DNA from: Sphingomonadales bacterium Ga0077557
Lineage (GTDB): Bacteria > Pseudomonadota > Alphaproteobacteria > Sphingomonadales > Sphingomonadaceae
Reading direction: 5' to 3'
Assembly (NCBI GenBank): GCA_001464615.1
Contig: LNFI01000004.1
Span: forward strand, 1 to 54,250
DNA: 54,250 nucleotides
The translations under genes were made by a program, and so were the position numbers. Shown in pieces: positions 10,439 through 19,064 of the stretch. Numbering within the stretch: position 1 is the stretch's first letter; each line of letters begins with the position of its first letter. A model generated the notes under the pieces. That model did no database searches and was not told where the DNA came from. It saw nothing but the letters and a program-made list of their open reading frames with translations.

Positions 10439-11761
10439 ATGGCAGATAACGCCCGCTCTTCATCGCCCGAGGTGCAGGCGCAGCTTGATCGGCTATGGGC
10501 GCTGTCGCCCGGTGCCGATATCTTGGGGCTGGAGCGGATCACTGCGCTGCTCGACCGGCTTGGCAACCCGCATCGGTTACTGCCGCCTGTGCTGCATGTC
10601 GCTGGCACCAATGGCAAGGGATCGACCTGCGCCTTTCTGCGCGCCGCGATCGAGGCGGCGGGGCTGACCGCCCATGTCTATACCAGCCCGCATCTGGTGC
10701 GCTTCAACGAACGCATCCGGTTGGCGGGTCGGCTGATTGACGATGCGATGCTGGCCGCGCTGCTCGAAGAAGTGCTCAGTGCTGGCAGCGATATCGGCGC
10801 GAGCTTCTTCGAAGTCACCACCGCCGCCGCCTTCCTCGCCTTTGCCCGCACCCCCGCAGACGCTTGTATCATAGAGGTTGGGCTCGGCGGCAGGCTGGAT
10901 GCGACCAATGTCATCGCAGCGCCAATCGTCACCGGCATTGCCCAGCTCGGCCTCGATCACCAAAGTTTCCTGGGCGACACGATCGAGCAAATCGCGGGAG
11001 AGAAAGCGGGGATTGCGAAGCCAGGTGCGATGCTGGTGACGATGCGCTATCCGCCGTCGGTGGCGCAGCGCGTTGGCCGCGTTGCCAAATCGGCCAAGGC
11101 ATCCGTCAGCGCGCTTGGCACAGGCTGGCAGCTTGGGGTCGGCGACAGCGTCCGGTATGAAGACGAAAATGGCGTGATTGAAACTGGGTTGCCCCGGTTG
11201 TTCGGCCCGCATCAGCCTGAAAATCTCGGCCTCACCATCGCCATGCTGCGCCACCAGAATGTGCTGAGAATTCCCCCTGCCGCCTATCGTGCCGCTGCCG
11301 AATGGGCGGAATGGCCCGCGCGAATGCAGCGGCTCAGCCCTGGCCCGCTGCTCGCCCGACTGCCCGCCGGCAGCGAGCTTTGGCTCGACGGTGGCCATAA
11401 CGCCGCCGCTGCCATCTCGGTCAGTACAGGCCTTGAAAGTCGCGCCGGCAAGCGCCCGGTGCATCTCGTGCTAGGCATGCTGGTCAATAAGGATGCGCGT
11501 GGCCTGTTGCTGCCCTTTGCCAGTTATGCGCGCTCGCTTCAGGCAGTGCCGGTCCCCGATCACGCGCATCATGCGCCTGACGCGCTGGTGGCGGCGGCTG
11601 AAAAACTGGGCCTGCAGGCCTCCACCGCCGCCGATATCAGCGCAGCGCTGGACGCTATCGCCGCCCGTGCTGATCCCGCCAATCCGCCGGTCGTGCTGAT
11701 TCTGGGCTCGCTCTATCTGGCTGGCGGGGTGCTGGCGGCGAACGGCCAGAGACCCAGTTAG
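10439..11761 (+). CDS. folC: bifunctional folylpolyglutamate/dihydrofolate synthase
   Basis: A 440-residue Mur-ligase-fold enzyme that adds glutamate to folates and, in bacteria, usually also to dihydropteroate. The P-loop is VAGTNGKGSTCAF near residue 60. The folate-loop region HVYTSPHLVRFNERI follows, then EVGLGGRLDATNV and a C-terminal domain with LDGGHNAAAA and LVLGMLVNKD. The start ATG 10439 lies 27 bases after accD. It is the last classical gene of the trp/acc cluster. Confidence 0.96.
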   Translation: MADNARSSSPEVQAQLDRLWALSPGADILGLERITALLDRLGNPHRLLPPVLHVAGTNGKGSTCAFLRAAIEAAGLTAHVYTSPHLVRFNERIRLAGRLIDDAMLAALLEEVLSAGSDIGASFFEVTTAAAFLAFARTPADACIIEVGLGGRLDATNVIAAPIVTGIAQLGLDHQSFLGDTIEQIAGEKAGIAKPGAMLVTMRYPPSVAQRVGRVAKSAKASVSALGTGWQLGVGDSVRYEDENGVIETGLPRLFGPHQPENLGLTIAMLRHQNVLRIPPAAYRAAAEWAEWPARMQRLSPGPLLARLPAGSELWLDGGHNAAAAISVSTGLESRAGKRPVHLVLGMLVNKDARGLLLPFASYARSLQAVPVPDHAHHAPDALVAAAEKLGLQASTAADISAALDAIAARADPANPPVVLILGSLYLAGGVLAANGQRPS

Positions 11762-11826
11762 TTATTGCGATTGACTTGCAATAGCAGAACTTCGATACCC
11801 CTTATCATTGATCGGGAGATGTCGTG

Positions 11827-12255
11827 ATGTTCGCTGCTGAAAACTTTACCCGGCCTTTGCCGCACCCGCTTCCCCTCACCCGTGATACCGCATTGTTTCT
11901 GTTCGCGGTTCGGCGGCTTGGTGCGCACGGGCTCGCCGATGCGCAGCTCGCCAATCATTTTGTCAGCGCCTTCGGATCAGGCTTTCAGCGCCCGCTGATC
12001 ACGTTGCGCGTGATGATGGCCGAGATCGCAAGCGTGGCGAGCACGCCGATCATGATTGCGCCGTGCTGCTGCATGCGGATGACCGCATCGGAAGCAACGC
12101 TGATCGAGGTCATGCGGCGACTGAGCGGTCAACCGCTCGCCGCCCGCGCCCTGCTCGCCGATCTGCTCGGCAACCGCTGCGTCGATGGCGTGCTGGCAAC
12201 GATGGCGCTGGTCGGGTCGGCCTTTGCCGATGCCGGGCGCTGCATCAAGGGATAG
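11827..12255 (+). CDS. small conserved protein, possibly DUF6628 family
   Basis: A 142-residue protein starting at ATG 11827, with GGAG 8 bases upstream. It is largely helical and moderately hydrophobic, with a conspicuous APCCCMRMT motif (three adjacent cysteines, residues about 78-84) and a further Cys in GNRCVDG and GRCIKG. From memory this resembles a short family of alphaproteobacteria annotated DUF6628, but I cannot confirm that here. The cysteine cluster could bind metal or be redox active. It follows folC after a 65-base gap and may have its own promoter. Confidence 0.6.
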   Translation: MFAAENFTRPLPHPLPLTRDTALFLFAVRRLGAHGLADAQLANHFVSAFGSGFQRPLITLRVMMAEIASVASTPIMIAPCCCMRMTASEATLIEVMRRLSGQPLAARALLADLLGNRCVDGVLATMALVGSAFADAGRCIKG

Positions 12256-12264
12256 CGTTACCCG

Positions 12265-13593
12265 TCAACTCGCCAGACGCTCGCCGTCCTTCGTGTCTTC
12301 CACGCCCGCATCGCCAATCGCCTGATCGACCAACCCCTTGCGCATCATCCACCAGAACAGCAAAACGCCCGGAAAGGCGACGATCGTCGTCATCCAGTAA
12401 AAGGTGACATAGCCGAACTGTTCGACCAGCCCGCCTGCCGTCGTCGCGGTCAGCAGCCGCCCGACGACGCTGGAGGCAGCCGAAATCAGCGCATATTGCG
12501 ACGCCGTATAGCGCAGATCGCACAGCGCCGCGAAATAGGCGACGACGGTGACGCCGCCGATCCCGCTGGCAATATTCTCAAAGCCGATCGCGCCTGCCAG
12601 TCCCCAGTTGGTATGCCCGGCTCCGGCCAGCACCGCAAAGCTCGCATTGGAAATCGCCATCAGGATCAGGCTCAGCAATACTGACGTCTTCATCCCCAGC
12701 CGCGCATACATCGCACCGCCGATGAAGATTCCGATCAGATAGGCCCAGAAACCTACGCCGACATCGTAGATCGCGATTTCGTCATTGCTGAAGCCCAGAT
12801 CGTTGAGCAGCAGCCGGAGGGCAATCTGACCCAATGTATCGCCGATTTTGTGGATCAGAATGAACAGCAACACGATGATCGCGCCGTTACGCTGAAAGAA
12901 TTCGCTAAAAGGGCCGACGATCGACGCCACGATTTCCGCCATGCCACGTTTTTCCGCGGGCGCGCGGTGCCGCTCGGGCTCGCCCAGCACTAACCCCGTG
13001 ATCATCGCCGGCAGGGCAAAGCTCGCACAAGCCAGATAGGCCCCTGCCCAGCCAATCCGCGCCGCCAGCACCAGCGCCAGGGCGCCCGCCGCGACAGAAC
13101 CGATTCGCCAGCCATATTGCGTCATCCCTGATCCGACGCCGAGCTGATAGGGCTTCAACTGCTCGATCCGGTACGCGTCGATGACAATGTCAAAGGTCGC
13201 CCCGGCAAAGCCGACCAGAATCGCCGCCGCCACCGTTGCGCCAATATCCGTGGACGGGTTGACCAGCGCCAGATTGGCCACAGCGGCCATCACCAGCACA
13301 CCAGCAAACAACAGCCACGACACACGCTGCCCTAGCCCGCCGATGATCGGCAGCCGCACGCCATCAACCGCCCACGCCCAAAGCGGCTTCAGGTTGTAAA
13401 CAAGGAACCCCAGCGTGAACGCCGTGATGGTTTTCTTGTCGATGCCGTCCTGCGCCAATCGGCTGGTCAGCGTCGCGCCGATCATCGTATAAGGAAAGCC
13501 GGACGACACACCGAGGAAAAACGCGGCAAGCGGCGCCTTTTCGACATAGGGCCTGATGCCAGACAGCCAATCATCCCCCGCCGCTGTCGCCAT
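12265..13593 (-). CDS. AmpG-like MFS transporter (muropeptide permease family)
   Basis: A 442-residue protein with about 12 membrane segments. The N-terminal half has FLGVSSGFPYTMIGATL, FLVYNLKPLWAWAVD and FDIVIDAYRIE, each matching the AmpG pattern (GFSSGLP..., LKFLWAP..D, QDIVIDAYR). AmpG imports anhydro-muropeptides for cell wall recycling and so influences beta-lactamase induction; other members carry different substrates, so the role is inferred. I chose ATG 13593, which drops an unconserved 26-residue extension. It is divergent from the Rieske oxygenase gene, sharing a roughly 60-base promoter region. Confidence 0.82.
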   Translation of the reverse strand: MATAAGDDWLSGIRPYVEKAPLAAFFLGVSSGFPYTMIGATLTSRLAQDGIDKKTITAFTLGFLVYNLKPLWAWAVDGVRLPIIGGLGQRVSWLLFAGVLVMAAVANLALVNPSTDIGATVAAAILVGFAGATFDIVIDAYRIEQLKPYQLGVGSGMTQYGWRIGSVAAGALALVLAARIGWAGAYLACASFALPAMITGLVLGEPERHRAPAEKRGMAEIVASIVGPFSEFFQRNGAIIVLLFILIHKIGDTLGQIALRLLLNDLGFSNDEIAIYDVGVGFWAYLIGIFIGGAMYARLGMKTSVLLSLILMAISNASFAVLAGAGHTNWGLAGAIGFENIASGIGGVTVVAYFAALCDLRYTASQYALISAASSVVGRLLTATTAGGLVEQFGYVTFYWMTTIVAFPGVLLFWWMMRKGLVDQAIGDAGVEDTKDGERLAS

Positions 13594-13655
13594 CGCCCAC
13601 TTGCTCCCCGCCAAATTCAGGCCGACACTAGCCGGAAAACGGGAGAAGGACAGCC

Positions 13656-14801
13656 ATGAACGTGCATGCACCGCAAGGCTTGCGACCGACCGAGGGCCAG
13701 CTTGCGCTCGCCGCTATCCTCGCCCGGGGCGGGACGCGGGCGAGCACCGGAATCACCCATGTCGATGCCGCCGCCTATACCTCTGCCGATCGCCATGCGG
13801 CAGAGCAGGCGCATATCTTCGCCAAGCATCCGCTCATTATCGCCCCATCGGCGCTGCTACCCGAACCCAATATGGCGGTGCCGCATGACGGCTTTGGCAA
13901 ACCGCTGCTGATCACCCGCGACAAAAGCGGCACCGCGCACGTCTTCCTGAACGTTTGTCAGCACCGGGGCACCCGGCTGGTCGAAGGGGGTGAGCCGGTT
14001 TGCACGCCGAAGCTCATCTGCCCTTATCACGCCTGGACCTATGGCCTGGACGGCACACTTACCGGCATGCCCCGGCCAGAAACCTTCCCCGGTCTCGACA
14101 AGGGCGATTTCGGGCTGAAACGATTGCCGACGGTCGAATCAGGCGGGCTGATCTGGTTCGCGTTCGACGAGGCCGCCGATTTCACCGAGGCCCACGCGCT
14201 AGGGGCAGATTTCGACGCCTTTGATCTGCCCGGTCATTATCTTTTCCGCCGCAAAACGCACCGCGTTGCAGCCAATTGGAAGCTGATCATGGACGCTTTC
14301 CTTGAAAGCTACCATGTCCAGCGGCTGCATGCGGGGACGATCGGGCCCTTCTTCAAAGACGGGGTGACGACGGGCGACCAGATCGGCCCGCACCAACGCT
14401 CCGCCGTTGGTCGCGAAGCGGATCTGGTGGCGGCGGCGGGGAGTGATTGGCCGCAATTGCGCGCGGCGATCACCTATACCTATCAAATGTTCCCCGGCAC
14501 CGTGCTGATCGTTAGCCCCGATTACATGAACCTGATGATCATGATGCCGCAATCGGCTGGCGAAGTGCTGGTCGAGGACTTCATGCTGATCCCCGAAGCG
14601 CCCGCCACCGACAAGGCGCGCAATCATTGGGAACGCAGCTGGGCATTGCTCGATGGCCAGGTGTTTGCCGGCGAGGATTTCCGCGCGGCCGAACTGGGGC
14701 AACAGGGCCTGGCCTCCGGTGCGATCGACCGAGTCACGCTCGGCACGCTCGAAACCGGCATCCGCCATTTCCACAACGCGGTGGAGGCGCGACTGGCCTG
14801 A
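13656..14801 (+). CDS. Rieske aromatic-ring-hydroxylating oxygenase, alpha subunit
   Basis: A 381-residue protein. The Rieske [2Fe-2S] ligands are C101 and H103 (CQHRGTRL) and C122 and H125 (CPYHAWTYG). The mononuclear iron site follows in [14 protein letters not shown] with H220 and H225 plus a later carboxylate. Members use a separate reductase to oxygenate aromatic rings, carnitine, choline-like compounds or steroids. No beta subunit, ferredoxin or reductase gene is adjacent, so it probably works as an alpha-only (type IA-like) oxygenase with a remote partner. Substrate unknown. Confidence 0.9.
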   Translation: MNVHAPQGLRPTEGQLALAAILARGGTRASTGITHVDAAAYTSADRHAAEQAHIFAKHPLIIAPSALLPEPNMAVPHDGFGKPLLITRDKSGTAHVFLNVCQHRGTRLVEGGEPVCTPKLICPYHAWTYGLDGTLTGMPRPETFPGLDKGDFGLKRLPTVESGGLIWFAFDEAADFTEAHALGADFDAFDLPGHYLFRRKTHRVAANWKLIMDAFLESYHVQRLHAGTIGPFFKDGVTTGDQIGPHQRSAVGREADLVAAAGSDWPQLRAAITYTYQMFPGTVLIVSPDYMNLMIMMPQSAGEVLVEDFMLIPEAPATDKARNHWERSWALLDGQVFAGEDFRAAELGQQGLASGAIDRVTLGTLETGIRHFHNAVEARLA

Positions 14802-14804
14802 GGG

Positions 14805-15509
14805 TCAGCCGCCAATCGCCTTCAGCAATCCCTCAATCCGGTGCGCATTGGCCCCGAAGTCACCCTCGCCAACGCGCGAAACGGATCGGATATCGATGCG
14901 CGTGCCTGACTCGGTCGGCGTCAGGCGAATGACGACATCGTCCTTGAAGCCCCACCAGCTGGCCGTCTCGGTCGCTTCAATCCGGCCGGCTGCCGCATCG
15001 GCAATTGCGACCGGCCAGCCGCGCGCGGTTACCGTCCGCAGTGCCGTGTCGAACACCTCGGCTGGCGGTTTGGCGACCGTCAGCGGCTTTAGCGCCGGAT
15101 ACCCAGCGGCCTGTTGCGCGGCCAGGGCGGGATCATACACCACGCTGTTGCTGCCCGCGCCGCGCACCGCCGGGGTGATCGCCACAAACTGCGGTGGGCT
15201 GACGGTATCGGTGGTGATGTCGTGAATGCGCGGTACGCCCCGGCCGTTGATGATGATCGCCACGAGCACGGCGAGCGCACCAATCCCTGAAATCGCACCG
15301 CCGATCGCTACCCGCCCGCCCCGGCGGCGCACCAGGGCGATCAGGCAGATAATCCCGCCAATCCCCGCCACCAGCGATCCAAGCGCAAACAGGCCAAGCC
15401 CCGCCACCCAGGGCAGCACGCCAGATTTCACCAGCGGCCCGGCCAGCAGCACCAGCACTGCCAGCGCCATCGTCACGCCCGCAATCGCGGCAGTTCTTTT
15501 CCCCGGCAT
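14805..15509 (-). CDS. DUF1499 domain membrane protein
   Basis: A 234-residue protein. The first 105 residues hold three hydrophobic segments (AIAGVTMALAVLVLLAG, VAGLGLFALGSLVAG, GAISGIGALAVLVAIII). The rest is the DUF1499 domain, starting RIHDITTDTVSPPQF and including GRIEATETASWWGFKDD and VIRLTPTESGTRIDIRS. The domain's function is unknown. The soluble part probably faces the periplasm. Convergent with the Rieske oxygenase; 15 bases separate it from the response regulator gene upstream on the same strand. Confidence 0.85.
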   Translation of the reverse strand: MPGKRTAAIAGVTMALAVLVLLAGPLVKSGVLPWVAGLGLFALGSLVAGIGGIICLIALVRRRGGRVAIGGAISGIGALAVLVAIIINGRGVPRIHDITTDTVSPPQFVAITPAVRGAGSNSVVYDPALAAQQAAGYPALKPLTVAKPPAEVFDTALRTVTARGWPVAIADAAAGRIEATETASWWGFKDDVVIRLTPTESGTRIDIRSVSRVGEGDFGANAHRIEGLLKAIGG

Positions 15510-15524
15510 TATGATTCCCCTGTA

Positions 15525-15956
15525 TCAGATCGCTGTTTTGAACAGAGTGAAGCCAGCGGGCAAGCGCTTCGGCATTTGGCCGGCGTGAACAGCCTCAATC
15601 GCGCCGATCGCCAACAGCAAGTCGCGCTGGGTATAGGGTTTGCCCAAACAGCCATCCGCCAGCGATTTCGCCTCGACTGGGCATTCGCCGGTGGCGAACA
15701 GCACGGCAATCCCGGCCTCATGAGCAGCCCGGGCGACATCAATCCCGCTGCCGTCGCTCAGGCTGACATCGGCAAGGACCATGTCGATCGCCTGCCGCTC
15801 AATCAGGGCGACCGCATCCTCAACCCGATCTACCGTGGCGACGATTTCGAACCCTTCGTCGGTCAGGAATCGTTCATTGTCAAAAGCGATGAGCGGTTCA
15901 TCCTCAACGATCATCAAGCGGAGAAATCGTCTTTTCTTGCGTTCAAACATTGCCAC
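15525..15956 (-). CDS. single-domain response regulator (receiver only)
   Basis: A 143-residue protein consisting of one CheY-like receiver. The acidic pair is in MIVEDEPL, the phospho-acceptor Asp in DMVLADVSLSDG, the conserved Thr/Ser in VLFATGE and the Lys in LGKPYTQ. There is no output domain. GTG 15956 is preceded by GGAG at good spacing; ATG 15950 is the alternative. No histidine kinase lies beside it. Such stand-alone receivers in sphingomonads often act in phosphorelays or compete for phosphate. The partner is not visible here. Confidence 0.85.
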   Translation of the reverse strand: MAMFERKKRRFLRLMIVEDEPLIAFDNERFLTDEGFEIVATVDRVEDAVALIERQAIDMVLADVSLSDGSGIDVARAAHEAGIAVLFATGECPVEAKSLADGCLGKPYTQRDLLLAIGAIEAVHAGQMPKRLPAGFTLFKTAI

Positions 15957-16068
15957 GCCGTCACTCCTGCCGATCGATCGACCGCCGATCCTCTATTATT
16001 AGAGCCACAACGCACTTGCGCGCATTTTCTTTGCATTGAGCACGCAAATAGCCTGTATCAGCGTCCCC

Positions 16069-17211
16069 ATGCCCCCATCCGATCCCCAGAATCCGCCCCG
16101 CGAAGGCAATCGCATCGCCAAATTGCTCGCGCGCGCTGGAATCGCTTCTCGGCGTGAGATCGAACGGATGATCACCGAAGGCCGCGTTGCCATTGACGGC
16201 AAGCCGATCGATACGCCGGCGACGATCCTGTCATCGCTGCGCGGTGTAACGGTTGACGGCAACCCGGTTCAGGCCCCCGCCCCCGCTCGGCTGTTCCTTT
16301 ATCACAAGCCAAGCGGTCTGCTGGTCACCGAACGCGATCCTGCTGGTCGGCCGACCATCTATGACAAATTGCCGAGCGATTTGCCGCGGCTCGTGCCGGT
16401 CGGACGGCTCGATCTCAACACCGAAGGGCTGTTGCTGCTCACCACCGATGGTGAATTGAAACGCCAACTTGAGCTGCCCTCTACCGGCGTCGAACGCGCC
16501 TATCGCGCCCGCGCTTATGGCACCGTCACCCAGGCCCAGCTTGAGGACCTGATCGAGGGTGTCGAGATTGAAGGCGTGCGCTACGGATCGATCAACGCCA
16601 ATCTTGAACGCCGCACGGGGGCCAATGTCTGGATTGAGATGATCTTGACGGAGGGCAAAAACCGCGAAGTACGCCGCGTGCTCGAATTTCTCGGGCTAAA
16701 GGTCTCACGGCTGATCCGCACCCGCTATGGCCCATTCCTGCTCGGCGATCTCGCGCCCGGCGAGATTGGCGAGGTCCGCCAGCATGACGTCGTCGCTTTC
16801 CGCCGCGATCCTACCCGAACCCCGGCGCCCGACCATGCCAAGCCACCAGCATCGCGCAGCCGCGGTGATCGCACTGCCGCGCCTGACAAGACCGATCGCC
16901 CCTATCGCGCGCCAAAGCCCGGCCCGGATGCCGCTGATCCGCGCAAGGCCCCGCGTGCCCCGGCACCAGCCGCGATCAAGCCCAAGCGATTCTATGACGC
17001 CAAGGAAAAAGGCGGTGTTACGCCGACCAAGCCCGCGCGGACGGCCGCGCGCAGCGACACCAGCGCCCGCGCGCGCCGCACCGCCACTGATCCTCGCCGT
17101 AAAGAAGGCGAACTGGTCGATCGGCCGCGCGGCCCAGCGCCCGGCGCGCGCCCCGCGAAACCGGCACGACCTGGGGCCGGCAAGCCGCGCCCATCACGGA
17201 CAAGGCGCTAA
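16069..17211 (+). CDS. RsuA/RluB/RluE-family rRNA pseudouridine synthase
   Basis: A 380-residue protein starting at ATG 16069 (MPPSDPQNPP). An S4 RNA-binding domain (RIAKLLARAGIASRREIERM, residues about 10-70) precedes the synthase domain. The catalytic Asp is in GRLDLNTEGLLLLT, followed by EGKNREVRRVLEFLGLKV. The last 120 residues or so are low-complexity Pro/Ala/Arg/Lys, a basic disordered tail that probably aids RNA binding. It isomerises uridine in 23S or 16S rRNA; the tail and length favour RluB-like, but I cannot fix the target site. rsmD follows after 3 bases. Confidence 0.9.
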   Translation: MPPSDPQNPPREGNRIAKLLARAGIASRREIERMITEGRVAIDGKPIDTPATILSSLRGVTVDGNPVQAPAPARLFLYHKPSGLLVTERDPAGRPTIYDKLPSDLPRLVPVGRLDLNTEGLLLLTTDGELKRQLELPSTGVERAYRARAYGTVTQAQLEDLIEGVEIEGVRYGSINANLERRTGANVWIEMILTEGKNREVRRVLEFLGLKVSRLIRTRYGPFLLGDLAPGEIGEVRQHDVVAFRRDPTRTPAPDHAKPPASRSRGDRTAAPDKTDRPYRAPKPGPDAADPRKAPRAPAPAAIKPKRFYDAKEKGGVTPTKPARTAARSDTSARARRTATDPRRKEGELVDRPRGPAPGARPAKPARPGAGKPRPSRTRR

Positions 17212-17214
17212 ACG

Positions 17215-17757
17215 ATGCGCGTGATTGCCGGACAATGGCGCGGTCGCCCGATCGTTGCGCCCAAAGGTGAAGCCACCCGCCCCACCGCGGACCGCACCCG
17301 CGAGGCGCTGTTTTCGATGCTGATCAGCCGGATTGGCAGCTTTGAAGGGTTGGCAGTCGCTGATCTCTTCGCAGGATCGGGCGCGCTGGGGATCGAGGCC
17401 CTGTCACGCGGCGCAGCGAGCTGCCTGTTCGTCGAACAGGATCGCCCGGCGATCGACGCGCTCCGCGCCAATCTCACCAAGCTCGGCGCATCGGGCGATG
17501 TCCGCGCTATTTCGGTATTGTCGCTGGGGAGTGCGCCCGCGCCGCTCGACGTGATCATGATGGACCCGCCTTATGGATCGGGCGCAGGCGCGGTCGCGCT
17601 CGACAAGCTCGCCCGGCTCGGCTGGGTTAGTCCGGCCAGCTGGGTCAGTATTGAAACCGCCTTTAACGAACCCGTCACCGTCGCCGGGTTTCAGATCGAT
17701 GCCGAACGTACGCATGGCAAGGCACGGATCACCCTGCTGCGTCAGCTGGTCGGCTGA
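17215..17757 (+). CDS. rsmD: 16S rRNA (guanine966-N2)-methyltransferase
   Basis: A 180-residue Rossmann-fold methyltransferase of normal RsmD length. MRVIAGQWRGRPI and RPTADRTREALFSML are the family's N-terminal signature. The SAM loop is DLFAGSGALGIEALSRGA and the catalytic motif MMDPPYGSG is of the N-methylating DPPY type. It starts 3 bases after the pseudouridine synthase gene, so two rRNA-modifying enzymes form an operon. Its 3' end overlaps the convergent MHS transporter gene by 16 bases. Confidence 0.95.
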   Translation: MRVIAGQWRGRPIVAPKGEATRPTADRTREALFSMLISRIGSFEGLAVADLFAGSGALGIEALSRGAASCLFVEQDRPAIDALRANLTKLGASGDVRAISVLSLGSAPAPLDVIMMDPPYGSGAGAVALDKLARLGWVSPASWVSIETAFNEPVTVAGFQIDAERTHGKARITLLRQLVG

Positions 17758-19019
17758 CGCCGAACCAGCATGAGCCCACCTAGGCTCAGGCCCGCAGCGA
17801 CCATCAAATACACGCCGACCAATGCCAGCCCGCCGCGTTCGGCCAGCGCCTGCGCAACAATCGGGGCAAGCGCGCCGCCAATGATTCCGCCCAGATTAAA
17901 CGCCAGCGACACCCCGGTATAGCGCACCCCAGCGCCGAACAGCGACGGCAGCCAGGCGCCCAGTGGTCCATAGGCAAACCCCATCGCAAACAACGCGAAC
18001 GACAGCCATAACCAGACGATCACCAAGGAAGCTGCCCCCAGCATCGGCCCCATCGTCAACCCGGCAATCACAGCGCCAGCAAAGCCCCATCGCAGCATCG
18101 TCCCCGTGCCGAAGCGATCGGCCAGCGTGCAGGACAGGACCACCCCGGCGGCGAGGAAGGGAATCGCGAGCAATTCGACAATCAAAAAAGCCTGGCGCGA
18201 ATGGCCCAAAGTCGTCGTCCCATAGCCAAGTGCAAAGGCGGTCGCGATATAGAACAACGCAAAGCACGCGATCACACCAAAGGTGCCGGCGAGCGTGCTG
18301 CGCAAATCATGCCGCAGCAGCTGCGCGATCGGTACCTTGGGCAGCGCCCCGTGCTTTGCCGCTTCAGCAAAGGCAGGCGTCTCTGTCAGCTTCAGGCGCA
18401 CCCATAGCCCAACGAAAACCAAGGCTGCGCTCGCCAGAAACGGCAATCGCCAGCCCCAGGCGCGAAACTGATCGTCGCTCATCGTCAGGCCAAGGATCAG
18501 GAAAAAGCCGTTCGCGGCGATGAAACCGATCGGCGCGCCCAGCGGCGGGAACATCCCGAACCGGCCCGTCCAGCCCGGCGGTGCATTCTCCACCGCCAGC
18601 AACGATGCGCCGCCCCATTCGCCCCCCAGCCCCAACCCCTGGCCGAAACGAAGCACGCACAGGATCAGCGGCGCAGTCCAGCCAATCTGCGCATAGGTTG
18701 GCAGGAACGCGATCAGCACCGTCGATCCGCCCATCAGCAGCAATGAGGCAACCAGCGTCGATTTGCGCCCGACCCGATCGCCAAAATGGCCAAAAATCGC
18801 CGCGCCCACCGGTCGGGCGATAAAGGCCAATCCAAAGCTGGCATAAGACAGCAGCAGCTGTGCCGCCTTGTCCTCCGCCGGAAAAAACAAAGGCCCAAAC
18901 ACCAAGGCGGCAGCGGTCGCGTAAATATAGAAATCGTAGAACTCGATCGACGTGCCAACCAGGCTCGCCGTCAACACGCGGCGCTGGGCGAAAAGCGGGT
19001 TGGGGGTTCGGGCGGCCAT
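17742..19019 (-). CDS. MFS transporter, metabolite:H+ symporter (MHS) type
   Basis: A 425-residue protein with 12 predicted membrane segments. SLVGTSIEFYDFYIYATAA near the N-terminus, FGHFGDRVGRKSTL (loop 2-3 signature) and RFGQGLGLGGEWGGASLLA (segment 4) are diagnostic of the MHS subfamily (ShiA, ProP, KgtP relatives). These import organic acids, betaines or aromatic acids with protons; the substrate cannot be told from sequence. Convergent overlap with rsmD is 16 bases. 45 bases separate it from the 3' end of the phosphate transporter gene. Confidence 0.9.
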   Translation of the reverse strand: MAARTPNPLFAQRRVLTASLVGTSIEFYDFYIYATAAALVFGPLFFPAEDKAAQLLLSYASFGLAFIARPVGAAIFGHFGDRVGRKSTLVASLLLMGGSTVLIAFLPTYAQIGWTAPLILCVLRFGQGLGLGGEWGGASLLAVENAPPGWTGRFGMFPPLGAPIGFIAANGFFLILGLTMSDDQFRAWGWRLPFLASAALVFVGLWVRLKLTETPAFAEAAKHGALPKVPIAQLLRHDLRSTLAGTFGVIACFALFYIATAFALGYGTTTLGHSRQAFLIVELLAIPFLAAGVVLSCTLADRFGTGTMLRWGFAGAVIAGLTMGPMLGAASLVIVWLWLSFALFAMGFAYGPLGAWLPSLFGAGVRYTGVSLAFNLGGIIGGALAPIVAQALAERGGLALVGVYLMVAAGLSLGGLMLVRRQPTS

Positions 19020-19064
19020 TGCTCCGCCATAACGATCCTGGCGCGCTTGGCGAGGGCCGGCGCG

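Noticed and set aside
13656..14801. Assigning the Rieske oxygenase to a named aromatic degradation pathway
   Set aside because: No beta subunit, ferredoxin, reductase or downstream ring-cleavage genes are nearby.
15525..15956. Pairing the stand-alone response regulator with the His-less kinase at 48.8 kb
   Set aside because: They lie 33 kb apart with no shared sites or neighbours; any link would be a guess.
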